From positions 1 through 48,194 of the forward strand of contig JBBIPZ010000014.1 in NCBI GenBank assembly GCA_037442505.1: a stretch of 48,194 bases of DNA. The letters are read 5' to 3'. The notes under the pieces were generated by a model that was not told the origin of the DNA, searched no databases, and was given only the letters and a program-made list of their open reading frames with translations. The DNA comes from JBBIPZ01 sp037442505 [NCBI: Deltaproteobacteria bacterium] (lineage in GTDB: Bacteria; CALINM01). The translations under genes and the position numbers were made by a program. Below, piece after piece: positions 10,320 to 18,673 of this stretch. Position 1 is the first letter of the stretch; each line of letters begins with the position of its first letter.

Positions 10320-10970
10320 ATGAGGCTGATTTTCTTAGGACCTCCTGGTGCCGGTAAAGGTACACAGGCTAAAATGCTGATTGATAAGTACCAGATTCCA
10401 CAGATTTCTACTGGAGATATACTTAGAGCTGCTGTAAAAGAAGGAACTCCAATGGGATTAAAGGCTAAGGAATTTATGGAAGCTGGCAAACTGGTCACCG
10501 ATGAAATAGTAATCGGAATAATGCAGGATCGACTTAAACAGAGCGATTGTAAAAATGGTTTTATTTTAGATGGTTTTCCAAGGACGGTTGCACAGGCAGA
10601 AGCTTTGGATGCTATGTTGAGTGACTTAAAGATGCCGCTTGATAAAGTTCTTGCGCTTACAGTTCCAGATGAAGAGCTTTTGAAAAGATTGACGGGCAGA
10701 AGGACTTGCAAAAGCTGTGGGCAGATGTATCATATTGTATTTGACCCACCAAAAAAGGAAGGGATTTGCGATAAATGTAGTGGCGAGTTATACCAGAGGG
10801 CTGATGATAATGAAGAAACAATAAAAAACAGGCTTTCTGTTTATCATTCTCAGACTTCGCCGCTACTTAATTACTACGCTAAGAAAGGTCTACTAAGTGG
10901 GATAGATGGTACATCTTCTCCGGAGGAAATTTTTAGCAAGATTTTAAAGGTTTTAGAGGGCATTAAATAG
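10320..10970 (+). CDS. adk: Adenylate kinase with zinc lid
   Basis: A 216-residue long-form adenylate kinase, interconverting ATP + AMP and 2 ADP. The P-loop is [10 protein letters not shown] (residues 8-17) and the AMP-binding DGFPRT motif is intact. The LID holds four cysteines (C130, C133, C150, C153), the zinc-binding arrangement often found in Gram-positives and thermophiles. GGGGGAA before the ATG. Sits between secY and map as in many genomes. Confidence 0.97.
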   Translation: MRLIFLGPPGAGKGTQAKMLIDKYQIPQISTGDILRAAVKEGTPMGLKAKEFMEAGKLVTDEIVIGIMQDRLKQSDCKNGFILDGFPRTVAQAEALDAMLSDLKMPLDKVLALTVPDEELLKRLTGRRTCKSCGQMYHIVFDPPKKEGICDKCSGELYQRADDNEETIKNRLSVYHSQTSPLLNYYAKKGLLSGIDGTSSPEEIFSKILKVLEGIK

Positions 10971-10971
10971 A

Positions 10972-11727
10972 TTGGTTGAGTTAAAAAGCGATAGTGAGAT
11001 AGAAAAACTCGCTGTTTTGGGCAAGATAACAGCGATGATAGTTAGAAAGTTGGCAGATTTTGTAAAGGCTGGCATCTCGACAAAGGACGTTGATGATTAT
11101 GCCAATGAGCTATGCAGACATTACAATGTAAAGCCAGCATTTAAAGGTTATAGAGGGTATCCGGCAAGTATATGCATTTCGGTTAATGATGAGGTTGTTC
11201 ACGGCATACCTAAGGCAGACAGAATTATAAGAGAGGGTGATATAGTTAGTCTGGATTTTGGTACGTATATGGATGGCTTTTACTCGGATATGGCGGTGAC
11301 GGTGCCTGTGGAGACAGTAACAGAAACAAATAAAAGCTTGATTAAGGCGACAAAAGAGGCTCTTTATAAAGGGATAGAAAAGGCAGTCGTTGGCAACAGG
11401 TTGCAAGATATATCGTATGCGATACAGAAGCATGTTGAGAAAAATGGTTTTTCTGTGGTGCGTGCTTTTGTAGGGCATGGTATAGGGCGTTCACTTCATG
11501 AGGACCCTCAGGTGCCTAACTTTGGCAATCCTGGTTGCGGGATAAAGCTTAAGGCTGGAATGGTTTTGGCGATTGAGCCAATGGTTAATGCTGGCAGCTA
11601 TGATGTAAAGATTAAAGAAGATGGGTGGACTGCGGTGACTGCTGATGGCAAGATGTCTGCTCATTTTGAACATACAGTTGCTATAACAAATAATGGACCC
11701 CGTATTTTAACGGATGTTGAGGAATAA
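10972..11727 (+). CDS. map: Type I methionine aminopeptidase
   Basis: A 251-residue methionine aminopeptidase that removes initiator Met. All five metal ligands are visible (D95, D106, H169, E202, E233), plus H77 of the active site. It starts at TTG 10972 one base after the adk stop, with AGAGGG eleven bases upstream. Its N-terminus [19 protein letters not shown] aligns with the family. infA follows after one base. Confidence 0.95.
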   Translation: MVELKSDSEIEKLAVLGKITAMIVRKLADFVKAGISTKDVDDYANELCRHYNVKPAFKGYRGYPASICISVNDEVVHGIPKADRIIREGDIVSLDFGTYMDGFYSDMAVTVPVETVTETNKSLIKATKEALYKGIEKAVVGNRLQDISYAIQKHVEKNGFSVVRAFVGHGIGRSLHEDPQVPNFGNPGCGIKLKAGMVLAIEPMVNAGSYDVKIKEDGWTAVTADGKMSAHFEHTVAITNNGPRILTDVEE

Positions 11728-11728
11728 T

Positions 11729-11947
11729 ATGGCAAAAGAAGATGCAATAGAAGTAGAAGGCACTGTTATAGAAACACTGCCCAATGCAATGTTCAGGGTA
11801 GAACTTGATAATGGCCATAAGATTCTAGCCCATGTTTCTGGCAAGATGAGGATGCATTTTATCAGGATCCTGCCGGGTGATAAAGTAACTATTGAATTGT
11901 CACCTTATGACCTTACTAGAGGAAGAATTATTTACAGAGCCAAGTAA
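11729..11947 (+). CDS. infA: Translation initiation factor IF-1
   Basis: A 72-residue IF-1, a single S1-type OB fold that blocks the A site during initiation. [22 protein letters not shown] and the C-terminal [16 protein letters not shown] are canonical. The ATG at 11729 is set by GAGGAAT across the end of map. An in-frame TTG at 11714 would add five residues and is rejected. Confidence 0.96.
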   Translation: MAKEDAIEVEGTVIETLPNAMFRVELDNGHKILAHVSGKMRMHFIRILPGDKVTIELSPYDLTRGRIIYRAK

Positions 11948-11960
11948 ATTGTGATACAAT
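11931..11960 (+). promoter_or_regulatory. Possible internal promoter before rpmJ
   Basis: TTTACA (11931-11936), an 18-base spacer and TACAAT (11955-11960) with an extended TGA before the -10 box lie at the infA/rpmJ junction. The 44-base infA-rpmJ gap is among the largest in the cluster. This is a motif match only; a second transcript for rpmJ-rpsM-rpsK-rpsD-rpoA-rplQ is inferred. Confidence 0.3.
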
Positions 11961-11991
11961 AAAAAACTAAATCAATTTTGGGAGTAACAAG

Positions 11992-12105
11992 ATGAAAGTT
12001 AGACCCTCAGTAAAAAAAATTTGTGACAAATGCAAAGTTATCAAAAGAAAAGGTGTTATCAGGATTATTTGTGATAATCCAAAACATAAACAGAGGCAAG
12101 GATAA
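11992..12105 (+). CDS. rpmJ: 50S ribosomal protein L36, zinc-binding type
   Basis: A 37-residue gene read directly from the sequence. [19 protein letters not shown] followed by [11 protein letters not shown] has the zinc-ribbon set C11, C14, C27, H32 of C+ L36, the smallest 50S protein. GGGAG precedes the ATG at 11992. Lies at its usual place between infA and rpsM. Confidence 0.95.
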   Translation: MKVRPSVKKICDKCKVIKRKGVIRIICDNPKHKQRQG

Positions 12106-12117
12106 AGGAGGCGTGTT

Positions 12118-12486
12118 GTGGCAAGAATTGCAGGCGTAGATTTACCTAAGAATAAGCGCATTGAGATTGCTCTTACATACATTTATGGTATTGGTAGAGT
12201 AACTGCTCAAAAGATACTAAACGAGGCTAATGTTAACTGGGATATCAGAACAAAGGATCTTGATGACGATCAGATTGCAAGAATAAGAGAGATTATTGAT
12301 AAAAACTATAAGGTTGAAGGTGACTTAAGAAGGGAAGTTGCATTAAATATCAAGCGTTTGATGGAAATAGGTTGCTATCGTGGCTTAAGACATAAGTTAG
12401 GCTTGCCTGTTCGTGGACAGAGAACACATACAAACTCAAGAACACGTAAAGGTCCGAGAAAACCCATCGGTGGTAGAAAGAAGTAG
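12118..12486 (+). CDS. rpsM: 30S ribosomal protein S13
   Basis: A 122-residue S13, forming head bridges to the 50S and contacting P-site t[27 protein letters not shown] and the basic C-terminal tail [19 protein letters not shown] are canonical. Starts at GTG 12118 with AAGGAGG upstream. First of the alpha-operon set. Confidence 0.96.
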   Translation: MARIAGVDLPKNKRIEIALTYIYGIGRVTAQKILNEANVNWDIRTKDLDDDQIARIREIIDKNYKVEGDLRREVALNIKRLMEIGCYRGLRHKLGLPVRGQRTHTNSRTRKGPRKPIGGRKK

Positions 12487-12499
12487 GAGGATAAAATAA

Positions 12500-12886
12500 A
12501 TGGCAAAACAGAAGGCTCGTAAAAAGAAAGAGAAGAGAAATGTTCCAAATGGCATATTTCATGTAAAAACTACCTTTAACAACACTATCGTTACTGTTAC
12601 AGACTTGGATGGTAACGTTTTAGTGTGGGCAAGCTCAGGAAGTGTAGGGTTTAAAGGTTCGAGAAAAGGGACTCCTTATGCTGCACAGGTAGCGACTGAA
12701 AATGTTGCCAAAAAGGCTCAAGAAATAGGCATGAAAAATATCACTGTTCAGGTAAAAGGTCCAGGTGGCGGTAGAGAGTCATCTTTACGTGTGTTACAGA
12801 CATTAGGTTTTAAAATTACAGCAATAAAAGATGTGACGCCTATACCACATAACGGTTGTAGGCCACCAAAAAGAAGAAGAGTTTAA
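12500..12886 (+). CDS. rpsK: 30S ribosomal protein S11
   Basis: A 128-residue S11 of the platform near the mRNA exit. [22 protein letters not shown], the [12 protein letters not shown] loop and the [18 protein letters not shown] tail identify it. AGGAGG before the ATG. Confidence 0.97.
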   Translation: MAKQKARKKKEKRNVPNGIFHVKTTFNNTIVTVTDLDGNVLVWASSGSVGFKGSRKGTPYAAQVATENVAKKAQEIGMKNITVQVKGPGGGRESSLRVLQTLGFKITAIKDVTPIPHNGCRPPKRRRV

Positions 12887-12901
12887 CTAAGGAGGTTTAA
12901 G

Positions 12902-13528
12902 TTGGCGAGATATATAGGATCCAGTTGTAGATTGTGTAGGAGAGAAAATGCGAAGTTGTTTATCAAAGGCGATAAATGTTTTACAGATAAGTGTGCCTTT
13001 GAGAAGAGAAACTATCCTCCTGGACAGCATGGTCAAAACAAATCAAAAATTTCTAACTACGGGCTGCAGCTAAGAGAAAAGCAAAAAGTTAAGAGAATAT
13101 ATGGTGTACTCGAAACTCAGTTTAGTCTTTATTACAAGAAGGCAGACAGAATGAAGGGGATTGTCGGTGAAAACTTGCTGTCACTGCTTGAAAGAAGGTT
13201 AGACAATGTCGTGTATCGTTTAGGTTTTGCTGCTTCAAGAAGTCAGGCAAGACAGCTGGTAAGACATAACCACTTTTTAGTTAATGGTAAAAAGGTGAAT
13301 ATTCCATCTTTTCTTGTTAAACCTAACGATATTATACAGATATCCGAAAAGAGTAAAGAATCTCCTTTAATCAAAGAAACAGTTGAAGCAATAGTAAGAA
13401 AGTCTATTCCTTCTTGGTTGGAGGTTGATGTCGAAAATATGAGAGGTCATGTGAGGTCGCTTCCTTTGAGAAGTGATATTGAGTACCCAATACAGGAGCA
13501 GTTAATAATAGAACTGTACTCCAAGTAA
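12902..13528 (+). CDS. rpsD: 30S ribosomal protein S4, zinc-binding type
   Basis: A 208-residue S4, a 16S assembly nucleator. The N-terminal zinc motif has C9, C12, C26 and C31 (C+ form). The S4 RNA-binding domain follows at about residues 97-160 ([25 protein letters not shown]). Starts at TTG 12902 with AAGGAGG upstream. In other bacteria S4 represses the alpha operon. Confidence 0.96.
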   Translation: MARYIGSSCRLCRRENAKLFIKGDKCFTDKCAFEKRNYPPGQHGQNKSKISNYGLQLREKQKVKRIYGVLETQFSLYYKKADRMKGIVGENLLSLLERRLDNVVYRLGFAASRSQARQLVRHNHFLVNGKKVNIPSFLVKPNDIIQISEKSKESPLIKETVEAIVRKSIPSWLEVDVENMRGHVRSLPLRSDIEYPIQEQLIIELYSK

Positions 13529-13549
13529 TGCCAATCGGAGGATGCTTTT

Positions 13550-14578
13550 ATGTATAAAGTTTGGAAAGACCTCATCAAACCCCGCAGGGTTGATGTTGAT
13601 AAATCTACTTACAGTAATACTTATGGTAAGTTTAGAATAGAGCCGCTTGAAAAGGGCTTTGGAACTACAATTGGAAACTCGCTGCGCAGAATTATGCTTT
13701 CTTCTCTTTATGGTGCTGCAATCTCTGTCGTAAAGATAGAAGGCGTTGCACATGAGTTTTCATCAATACCAGGTGTAAAAGAAGATGTGATTGATATCAT
13801 AATGAATCTCAAAGAAGTTCGATTCAAGGCTTCATCAGAGTTTAGAAATGAATGGGCTAAGATTAATGTAACAGGGCCAGGAGAAGTTAGGGCGAAAGAC
13901 ATTGTTTTTGCAGATGATTCACAGATATCTGTTTTAAATCCCGACCACCTGATCGCAAGTTTAGACAAGAAAACCAATTTTAATGCTGAGCTTTTGGTTA
14001 GGTTAGACAGGGGATGGGTGCCAGCTGAAAGAAATAGAATGGAAGATATGGAAATAGGCTATATACCAATAGATGCCATCTTTTCTCCAATCAAAAAAGT
14101 TACCTTTGATGTTACTAACACAAGGGTAGGGCAGATGACAGACTACGATAGATTGACAATGGAAGTCTGGACAGATGGAAGTATGGATCCAGAAGATGCA
14201 CTTGGCATTGCTGCAAAGATTCTTAAAGAACATCTTGATATATTCATTCATTTTGACGAAGAGCAAGAAGAGGAGCCAAAAGAAATTATAACGCCATCAG
14301 AGGCACAGATTAACGAAAATATTTTCAAAAGTGTTGATGAATTAGAATTGCCAGTAAGGGCATCTAATTGCTTGAGAAATGCAGATATACAATGGATTGG
14401 TGAGTTAGTTCAGAAAACAGAAGCAGAAATGCTTACTTACAAAAATTTTGGGCGCAAATCTCTAAATGATATAAAAGGTGTCTTGGCGGAAATGGGCTTA
14501 TCCCTGGGGATGAAGATACCAAACTGGCAGGAACTGTTTAATAAACATTTAGAAGAAAGTAAAAAAACACAGGAGTAA
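13550..14578 (+). CDS. rpoA: RNA polymerase alpha subunit
   Basis: A 342-residue alpha subunit. The N-terminal dimerisation domain includes GFGTTIGNSLRRIMLSSL, and the C-terminal domain (about residues 255-325) includes LPVRASNCL with the arginine equivalent to E. coli R265, which binds UP elements. An acidic linker (EEQEEEPKE) separates them. GGAGG before the ATG. Confidence 0.97.
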   Translation: MYKVWKDLIKPRRVDVDKSTYSNTYGKFRIEPLEKGFGTTIGNSLRRIMLSSLYGAAISVVKIEGVAHEFSSIPGVKEDVIDIIMNLKEVRFKASSEFRNEWAKINVTGPGEVRAKDIVFADDSQISVLNPDHLIASLDKKTNFNAELLVRLDRGWVPAERNRMEDMEIGYIPIDAIFSPIKKVTFDVTNTRVGQMTDYDRLTMEVWTDGSMDPEDALGIAAKILKEHLDIFIHFDEEQEEEPKEIITPSEAQINENIFKSVDELELPVRASNCLRNADIQWIGELVQKTEAEMLTYKNFGRKSLNDIKGVLAEMGLSLGMKIPNWQELFNKHLEESKKTQE

Positions 14579-14581
14579 ACT

Positions 14582-14962
14582 ATGAGACATAGATGTGAAA
14601 ATATTAGGTTGGGAAGGACTACTGCGCACAGAGAATCTGTAATTAAAAATCTTGTTTTGTCACTAATTAAACATGGCAGGATAGAAACCACAGTGACAAA
14701 AGCAAAAGTGGCAAAACGTTACGCTGAAAAGATGGTGACGTTAGGCAAAAAAGGCGAGCTTAATTCAAGAAGGCTTGCTTTTGCGTTTTTGAGAGACGAC
14801 GAGGCGTTAAAAAAGCTTTTTAGTGAAATTGCCCCCCGGTTTAACAATAGAAAGGGTGGATACACAAGGATTATAAAGTTGGGAACAAGGTTAGGAGATG
14901 CAGCGCCAGTCGCTTTATTAGAATGGGTTGATTACGAACTCCCAGAAAAACAGGAAAAATAG
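14582..14962 (+). CDS. rplQ: 50S ribosomal protein L17
   Basis: A 126-residue L17, the last gene of the supercluster. MRHRCENIRLGRTTAHRESVIKNL is the usual N-terminus, with a conserved core and a short bacterial-type C-terminal end LEWVDYELPEKQEK. It starts three bases after the rpoA stop, with the Shine-Dalgarno inside rpoA (AGGAG). A strong terminator follows at 14991. Confidence 0.96.
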   Translation: MRHRCENIRLGRTTAHRESVIKNLVLSLIKHGRIETTVTKAKVAKRYAEKMVTLGKKGELNSRRLAFAFLRDDEALKKLFSEIAPRFNNRKGGYTRIIKLGTRLGDAAPVALLEWVDYELPEKQEK

Positions 14963-14990
14963 TTTATCATCTGTAAATTTAGCATAAAAA

Positions 14991-15036
14991 CAAAAGAGGC
15001 ATTACTGTTAATTTCAGTAATGCCTCTTTTGTTTTT
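14991..15036. terminator. Bidirectional intrinsic terminator
   Basis: A perfect 17-bp inverted repeat (14991-15007 and 15015-15031) with a 7-base loop, followed by a T tract on the + strand (15031-15036). The A-rich sequence before it gives a T tract on the - strand. It ends the ribosomal cluster and the converging glutamate-synthase-like pseudogene, whose shifted reading frame runs into the hairpin. Confidence 0.9.
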
Positions 15037-16697
15037 GGTCGTGATTGAAACTACACTTATAGCTTTTTAATATTTTCTTTACACTCTCGTCTAATGCATC
15101 TGTGATAAATGGAATTACAGTCTCTTTTGCAGTCTCTCTATTTGCAGCAAAAAGGTCGTCTCTCGATATTTCTTTAAGAGAAAACTTTCTAACGCCAGCA
15201 AGTAACTGTTGTAAGCCAGCAGAAAGCTTATCCATAAGTGTCCAGATTGCAATTGCTCCATAAGGAATGTTTTTCATCTCTTTTTTGCAAACCCTTCTTT
15301 TCCATATCATAATAGGATGCAAAAATTTCTTCAGCCTTTGAACCTATTGCTGTAACTGATGCAGGTAATTTATCCCAGTTACCATTAACGGCTACTTTCC
15401 TTTCTGGTTAAAGACACCCTCGATGTTTGAACCGAGAAATCCAGGAATAATAGGCGCTCTTCCCATACATACAAGTTTTGTGAATGGTGCACCTAAAGCA
15501 ATCGCTTTGAATATATGGTCTTCTCTTGCAAATCCTCCAGCAAATGACATGTCGACAACGTCTTTACCCTGAGTAGCAAGAATTGATGCGTATTCATAAG
15601 CTTTAGAGTGTAACAATAAAGAAGGAACACCCCATGTTTCCATCATATTCCATGGGCTCATACCTGTTCCACCGCTGGAACCATTTATTGTTAATAGGTC
15701 AAGCTCTGCTTTAGAAGCAAACTTTATTGCCATTGCAAGTGCTTCTATACCGTAAGAACATGTTTTTAAGGTTATCCTTTTGTAACCTAATTTACGAAGT
15801 CTTTTTACCTCTTTAAAGGAAGCTTCCTGAACATCCTTAACATCACCAAGATTTGTATATCCGAGCCAGCTATGTCTTATAAAGATCTTATCGCTTTTTG
15901 CTTAAAAGCCTCCAGTACTTCTGGTAACGTTAGCTCATGATCTGCTACATATCCCCTTTTCTTTAAGAAAAGGGGATAAAACAGGCCGGTTACCTGAATC
16001 TCTCCACCGATATCTTTTGCACCCTGTCCCCATTTAAGTTCTATGATTACTTTATCACCATATTTATCAATGACATACTCTGCAACACCATTCTTAGTAT
16101 CTTCTACGTTCATCTGAACGATTATTGCACCATACCCATCAAAATATTTTAAATAGGTTTCAATTCTTCTATCAAGTTCAGGCGATTTTTTACCCTTCCA
16201 TTTTCTATAACAGTCTGCTTGTCAACACCCACAACGTTTTCTCCTACAACTATTGGAAATCCAACAAGTGCAGCGCCAACTGCAAATGACTCCCAGTATC
16301 TTGCAGCCACAAATGTAAAGCCAAGAGCACCCGTCGTCACCGGAACCCTTGATTTTATTTTTATTTTCTTTCCAAATGATGTTTCGATGCTGACGTTAGG
16401 AAATATGAAATCATCTGGCGAGTTAGAGAACCCCTTAGGGACACCGTATGCACCATAGTTGTATCCCTGAATTCTTAATGCATTGTAATTCACACCAATA
16501 GCAGTGTTATTTCCGCTTCCAGCAGTAACATAACCAAAATCACGAGGATAAAGAAGTTTTCTGACAACAAGACTTGATAGCCACGTTCTACACTTGCCTT
16601 GACAATCTGCCCTGCAGAGTGTACACAAACCGGATTCAGCGGGATTCCCACGATTTGTTGTGCCCAAAACATCATTAGATTTAGACCATTGAACCAT
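15014..16697 (-). pseudogene. Glutamate-synthase-like (FMN domain) gene, multiply frameshifted
   Basis: Read on the - strand from ATG 16697 (AAGGAGG nine bases upstream), the pieces join into one protein of the FMN-binding glutamate synthase-related family. A cysteine cluster (CTLCRADCQGKC) comes first, then SRVPVTTGALGFTF, then INGSSGGTGMSPWNMM, a glycine-rich flavin/substrate loop. The frame is lost at an A6 run (16186-16191, one base short), near 15881-15883 (one short), near 15396-15398 (one short) and at an A6 run at 15281-15286 (one extra, or an extra G nearby). A fifth one-base loss at 15064-15068 would explain why the last segment reads into the terminator instead of stopping at 15057. 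I saw no in-frame nonsense substitutions in the restored frame, so decay looks recent, unless the assembly is wrong here. Intact relatives would use 2-oxoglutarate and an ammonia donor; this copy should be non-functional. Confidence 0.85.
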
Positions 16698-16738
16698 AAA
16701 AATGTGCCTCCTTTTTTTTAGTTTTTTTAACATTAAAA

Positions 16739-16768
16739 AAGCATAATAAAATCAATAATTTTATGCTT
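16739..16768 (-). terminator. Hairpin with T tract in the leader of the pseudogene (possible attenuator)
   Basis: On the - strand an 11-bp stem with one bulge (AAGCATAAAAT pairing with ATTTTATTATGCTT) is followed directly by six T residues (16735-16740), then by the AAGGAGG and ATG of the glutamate-synthase-like pseudogene. No gene upstream on this strand needs terminating, so it resembles a leader attenuator. A TTGACA box at 16795-16800 (- strand) may belong to the promoter, but no convincing -10 fits. Confidence 0.35.
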
Positions 16769-16891
16769 AAGTGTTATTCAAAAAAAATTTTTTATGTCAA
16801 AAATGAGTTTAAACGCTTTGTTTTGTTTAAAAAATAGGCATTTAAAGGTTATGTAAAAAAACTTTTTCTAAGAAAAATTTTTTAAAAGCTC

Positions 16892-16919
16892 TTGACAAAA
16901 AAAATAGCAAAGTTATATT
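16892..16919 (+). promoter_or_regulatory. Promoter of the tetraheme cytochrome gene
   Basis: TTGACA (16892-16897), 16-base spacer, TATATT (16914-16919). The predicted start site falls about six bases before the ATG at 16932 and there is no Shine-Dalgarno sequence, so the leader would be extremely short. Confidence 0.55.
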
Positions 16920-16931
16920 TACGAATATAAA

Positions 16932-17597
16932 ATGTTATTAAGATTTTCTGCTTTTTTAATATTTTGGTTATTTTTTCTTTTCGAAACATCGATTCCTGGA
17001 GATATAAGAAATTCAAAACATAACCTTGCAAAATGGTCATCAAATGTTTATAAATCCGAAAACTATTCTGAAATCTGTATTTTTTGTCATACTCCGCACG
17101 AAAGTATAAATAGATGGCCTCTCTGGAACAGAATTTATGACTATGATAGTCTTCAAAAAACTTATAGTTCAAAAGGTGTAGTTTCAACCACTCCAATTGA
17201 TGAGCATACAAAGTTATGCTATTCATGTCATCAAGAGGTAGGAACAACAGTGTCGCTTAAGACAGCTTCTTTGAAAAGGCCTTCTATTTATGCAGGAAGA
17301 CAGCAGCCAACCTTCAATTTTAATAAATTGCCCCAAACAAAAATGTTTTTTGGAGAGGGAGGAAAAGACCATCCAGTAGGACTAAATTATGTTCAATTTT
17401 ACAACTCTGGCAAGTTTCGTCTTAAACCTAAGGCAGTGGTAGAATCAAAACTTGGTTTAGATGTTTTTAAAGACGACCAGTTTGTCTGCACTTCCTGTCA
17501 TAGTTCTGCAGGTGTTCACGGTGGAACAACGGGTATGTTAAGAGCCACCATGAAAAGCTCTGTACTTTGCGATGGCTGTCACGATATATCACCATAA
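16932..17597 (+). CDS. Exported tetraheme c-type cytochrome
   Basis: A 221-residue protein with an N-terminal hydrophobic export signal (about residues 1-20) and four CXXCH heme sites: C49-H53, C96-H100, C186-H190 and C213-H217. The second and third are separated by about 85 residues, so the hemes form two loose pairs, as in doubled-CXXCH proteins. It should act in the periplasm in electron transfer. No quinol oxidase, terminal reductase or heme-maturation gene is adjacent, so its partner is unknown. The ATG is chosen because it gives the only signal peptide. It has no visible Shine-Dalgarno and stands alone between a - strand pseudogene and a convergent LUD gene. Confidence 0.85.
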   Translation: MLLRFSAFLIFWLFFLFETSIPGDIRNSKHNLAKWSSNVYKSENYSEICIFCHTPHESINRWPLWNRIYDYDSLQKTYSSKGVVSTTPIDEHTKLCYSCHQEVGTTVSLKTASLKRPSIYAGRQQPTFNFNKLPQTKMFFGEGGKDHPVGLNYVQFYNSGKFRLKPKAVVESKLGLDVFKDDQFVCTSCHSSAGVHGGTTGMLRATMKSSVLCDGCHDISP

Positions 17598-17626
17598 ATT
17601 AACCATATAACCAACATTCTTTGTAG

Positions 17627-17659
17627 TATCAAAAGAACAACAGTTCTTATTTGTTGATA
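17627..17659. terminator. Weak hairpin between convergent genes
   Basis: AAGAAC/GTTCTT with a 4-base loop is nested inside TATCAA/TTGATA in the 82-base gap between the cytochrome and LUD genes. It could end both transcripts, but it lacks a clear T tract. Confidence 0.3.
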
Positions 17660-17679
17660 TTGCCAAATAAATATACTTG

Positions 17680-18333
17680 CTAAAATCCAAGATCTTCGTT
17701 TATTAGTATTACTTCAAAATCAGTAAGTCTTGGTTTTCTCTCAATGATTGTGATAATTCTACAAATCCTGTCAGGAGAGTTACAGTCGGCACAAAAACCC
17801 GTTTCAGCACAAGGAGTCTTAAAACTCAATCTTTTAGCGTTGGGTGGAGAAGCCCAATCTTTTACCCTTTTGATTGCCTGGTTAACATCACCTTCTACAA
17901 TTTTATTTCTGCCAGCGATGATAACTACCTTTTTAGGTCCAAAAAGCATACTGCCAACTCTATTACCGGCTGCATCAATATTAATGAGCTTGCCGTCAAT
18001 AGTAATAGCATTTGTGCTGCTAAAATATATATCTGAAAGAATAGCTTTACGCATTATATTTAGCTTATCTTGAGAATTTAATCCTGGTATGTTATGGTTT
18101 AAAACCTCCTTTCCTGAATTTTTAAAAAAATCCTGTAATTCCAGCTCAGCAATAGTCATAGAACCACCTATTCCAATTAAATTTGCTGTCTTGCCCAGCT
18201 CGCCAATATAAACAATAGCTTCGTTTCTATTTTTGAAGTATTGTGCAGTAAAGCCATTTTTCCTGAGAGACTCGATTGTTGCTAAACACTTTCTTTCATA
18301 CTTCCAGAAATTAAGTTCACCTACTAAGTTCAT
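17680..18333 (-). CDS. LUD-domain protein (lactate utilization LutC/YkgG-like family)
   Basis: A 217-residue protein of the LUD family (also called DUF1121 or DUF162). The nucleotide-binding-like segment LIGIGGSMTIAEL lies near residues 50-65, and a C-terminal cysteine cluster CAETGFCADCNSPDRIC sits at about residues 175-192. Relatives with LutA and LutB form an L-lactate dehydrogenase complex, but those partners are absent here, so this is a stand-alone member whose substrate I cannot name. ATG 18333 with GGGGG upstream. The gene begins just beside the remnant efflux-gene 3' end, so its upstream region may have been rearranged. Confidence 0.75.
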   Translation of the reverse strand: MNLVGELNFWKYERKCLATIESLRKNGFTAQYFKNRNEAIVYIGELGKTANLIGIGGSMTIAELELQDFFKNSGKEVLNHNIPGLNSQDKLNIMRKAILSDIYFSSTNAITIDGKLINIDAAGNRVGSMLFGPKKVVIIAGRNKIVEGDVNQAIKRVKDWASPPNAKRLSFKTPCAETGFCADCNSPDRICRIITIIERKPRLTDFEVILINEDLGF

Positions 18334-18440
18334 ATAAAACCCCCGGTTAATTTAAATTTCCTACACTAAGGACGGCAATAAGCCTTATTTTACTTATTAT
18401 ATCAAGTAGGGTTGATTTTACAACTCTTTGTTTGATAAGT
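18334..18440. repeat. Direct repeat copy 1 flanking the liv operon
   Basis: Copy 1 of the 3'-end repeat shared with 23438-23544, in the same orientation. It bounds the ABC-importer segment on the left. Confidence 0.75.
18347..18440 (-). pseudogene. Remnant of an outer-membrane efflux gene 3' end
   Basis: On the - strand this stretch encodes about the last 31 codons of an OprM-type protein, ending QRVVKSTLLDIISKIR then LIAVLSVGNLN and TAA. The intact gene ending at 23451 has QRVVKSTLLDIISKIR then LFAVLGGGNLN. The DNA similarity runs over roughly 18334-18440 versus 23438-23544, with about four of five bases identical by eye. Upstream sequence of the old gene is gone, replaced by the liv operon leader. 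Confidence 0.8.
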
Positions 18441-18512
18441 AAAAAAAAGATTATTTGGCATTGATCAATTTACTAAGTTATCAAGTTTTTATTTCTTATA
18501 ACAAGGCAAAAA

Positions 18513-18536
18513 TAGCATAGTTAAATATTTATGCTA
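18513..18536. promoter_or_regulatory. Inverted repeat upstream of livK-like gene
   Basis: TAGCATA (18513-18519) and TATGCTA (18530-18536) form a 7-bp dyad with a 10-base centre, roughly 80 bases upstream of the predicted -35 box. It could be a regulator site; no known operator is recognised. The rest of 18441-18612 is AT-rich and shows nothing else. Confidence 0.25.
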
Positions 18537-18614
18537 CGACTTTACTTTTTAAATTTAGAAATTTGTGAATAAAAAGCATTTTTAAAACATTGTTGCAAAA
18601 TATCTTATAAACAA

Positions 18615-18643
18615 TTGACTGAGATTCATTATTGAGTTAGAAT
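18615..18643 (+). promoter_or_regulatory. Promoter of the liv-type operon
   Basis: TTGACT (18615-18620), 17-base spacer, TAGAAT (18638-18643). A start site near 18650 leaves a roughly 24-base leader with AGGAGG before the ATG at 18674. Confidence 0.6.
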
Positions 18644-18673
18644 TTTTTATATTAAAACAAAAGGAGGCTTGTT

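Noticed and set aside
15014-16697. Programmed frameshifting in the glutamate-synthase-like gene
   Set aside because: Four or five separate shifts of both signs would be needed, with no conserved slippery heptamer plus stimulatory structure; decay or sequencing error is simpler.
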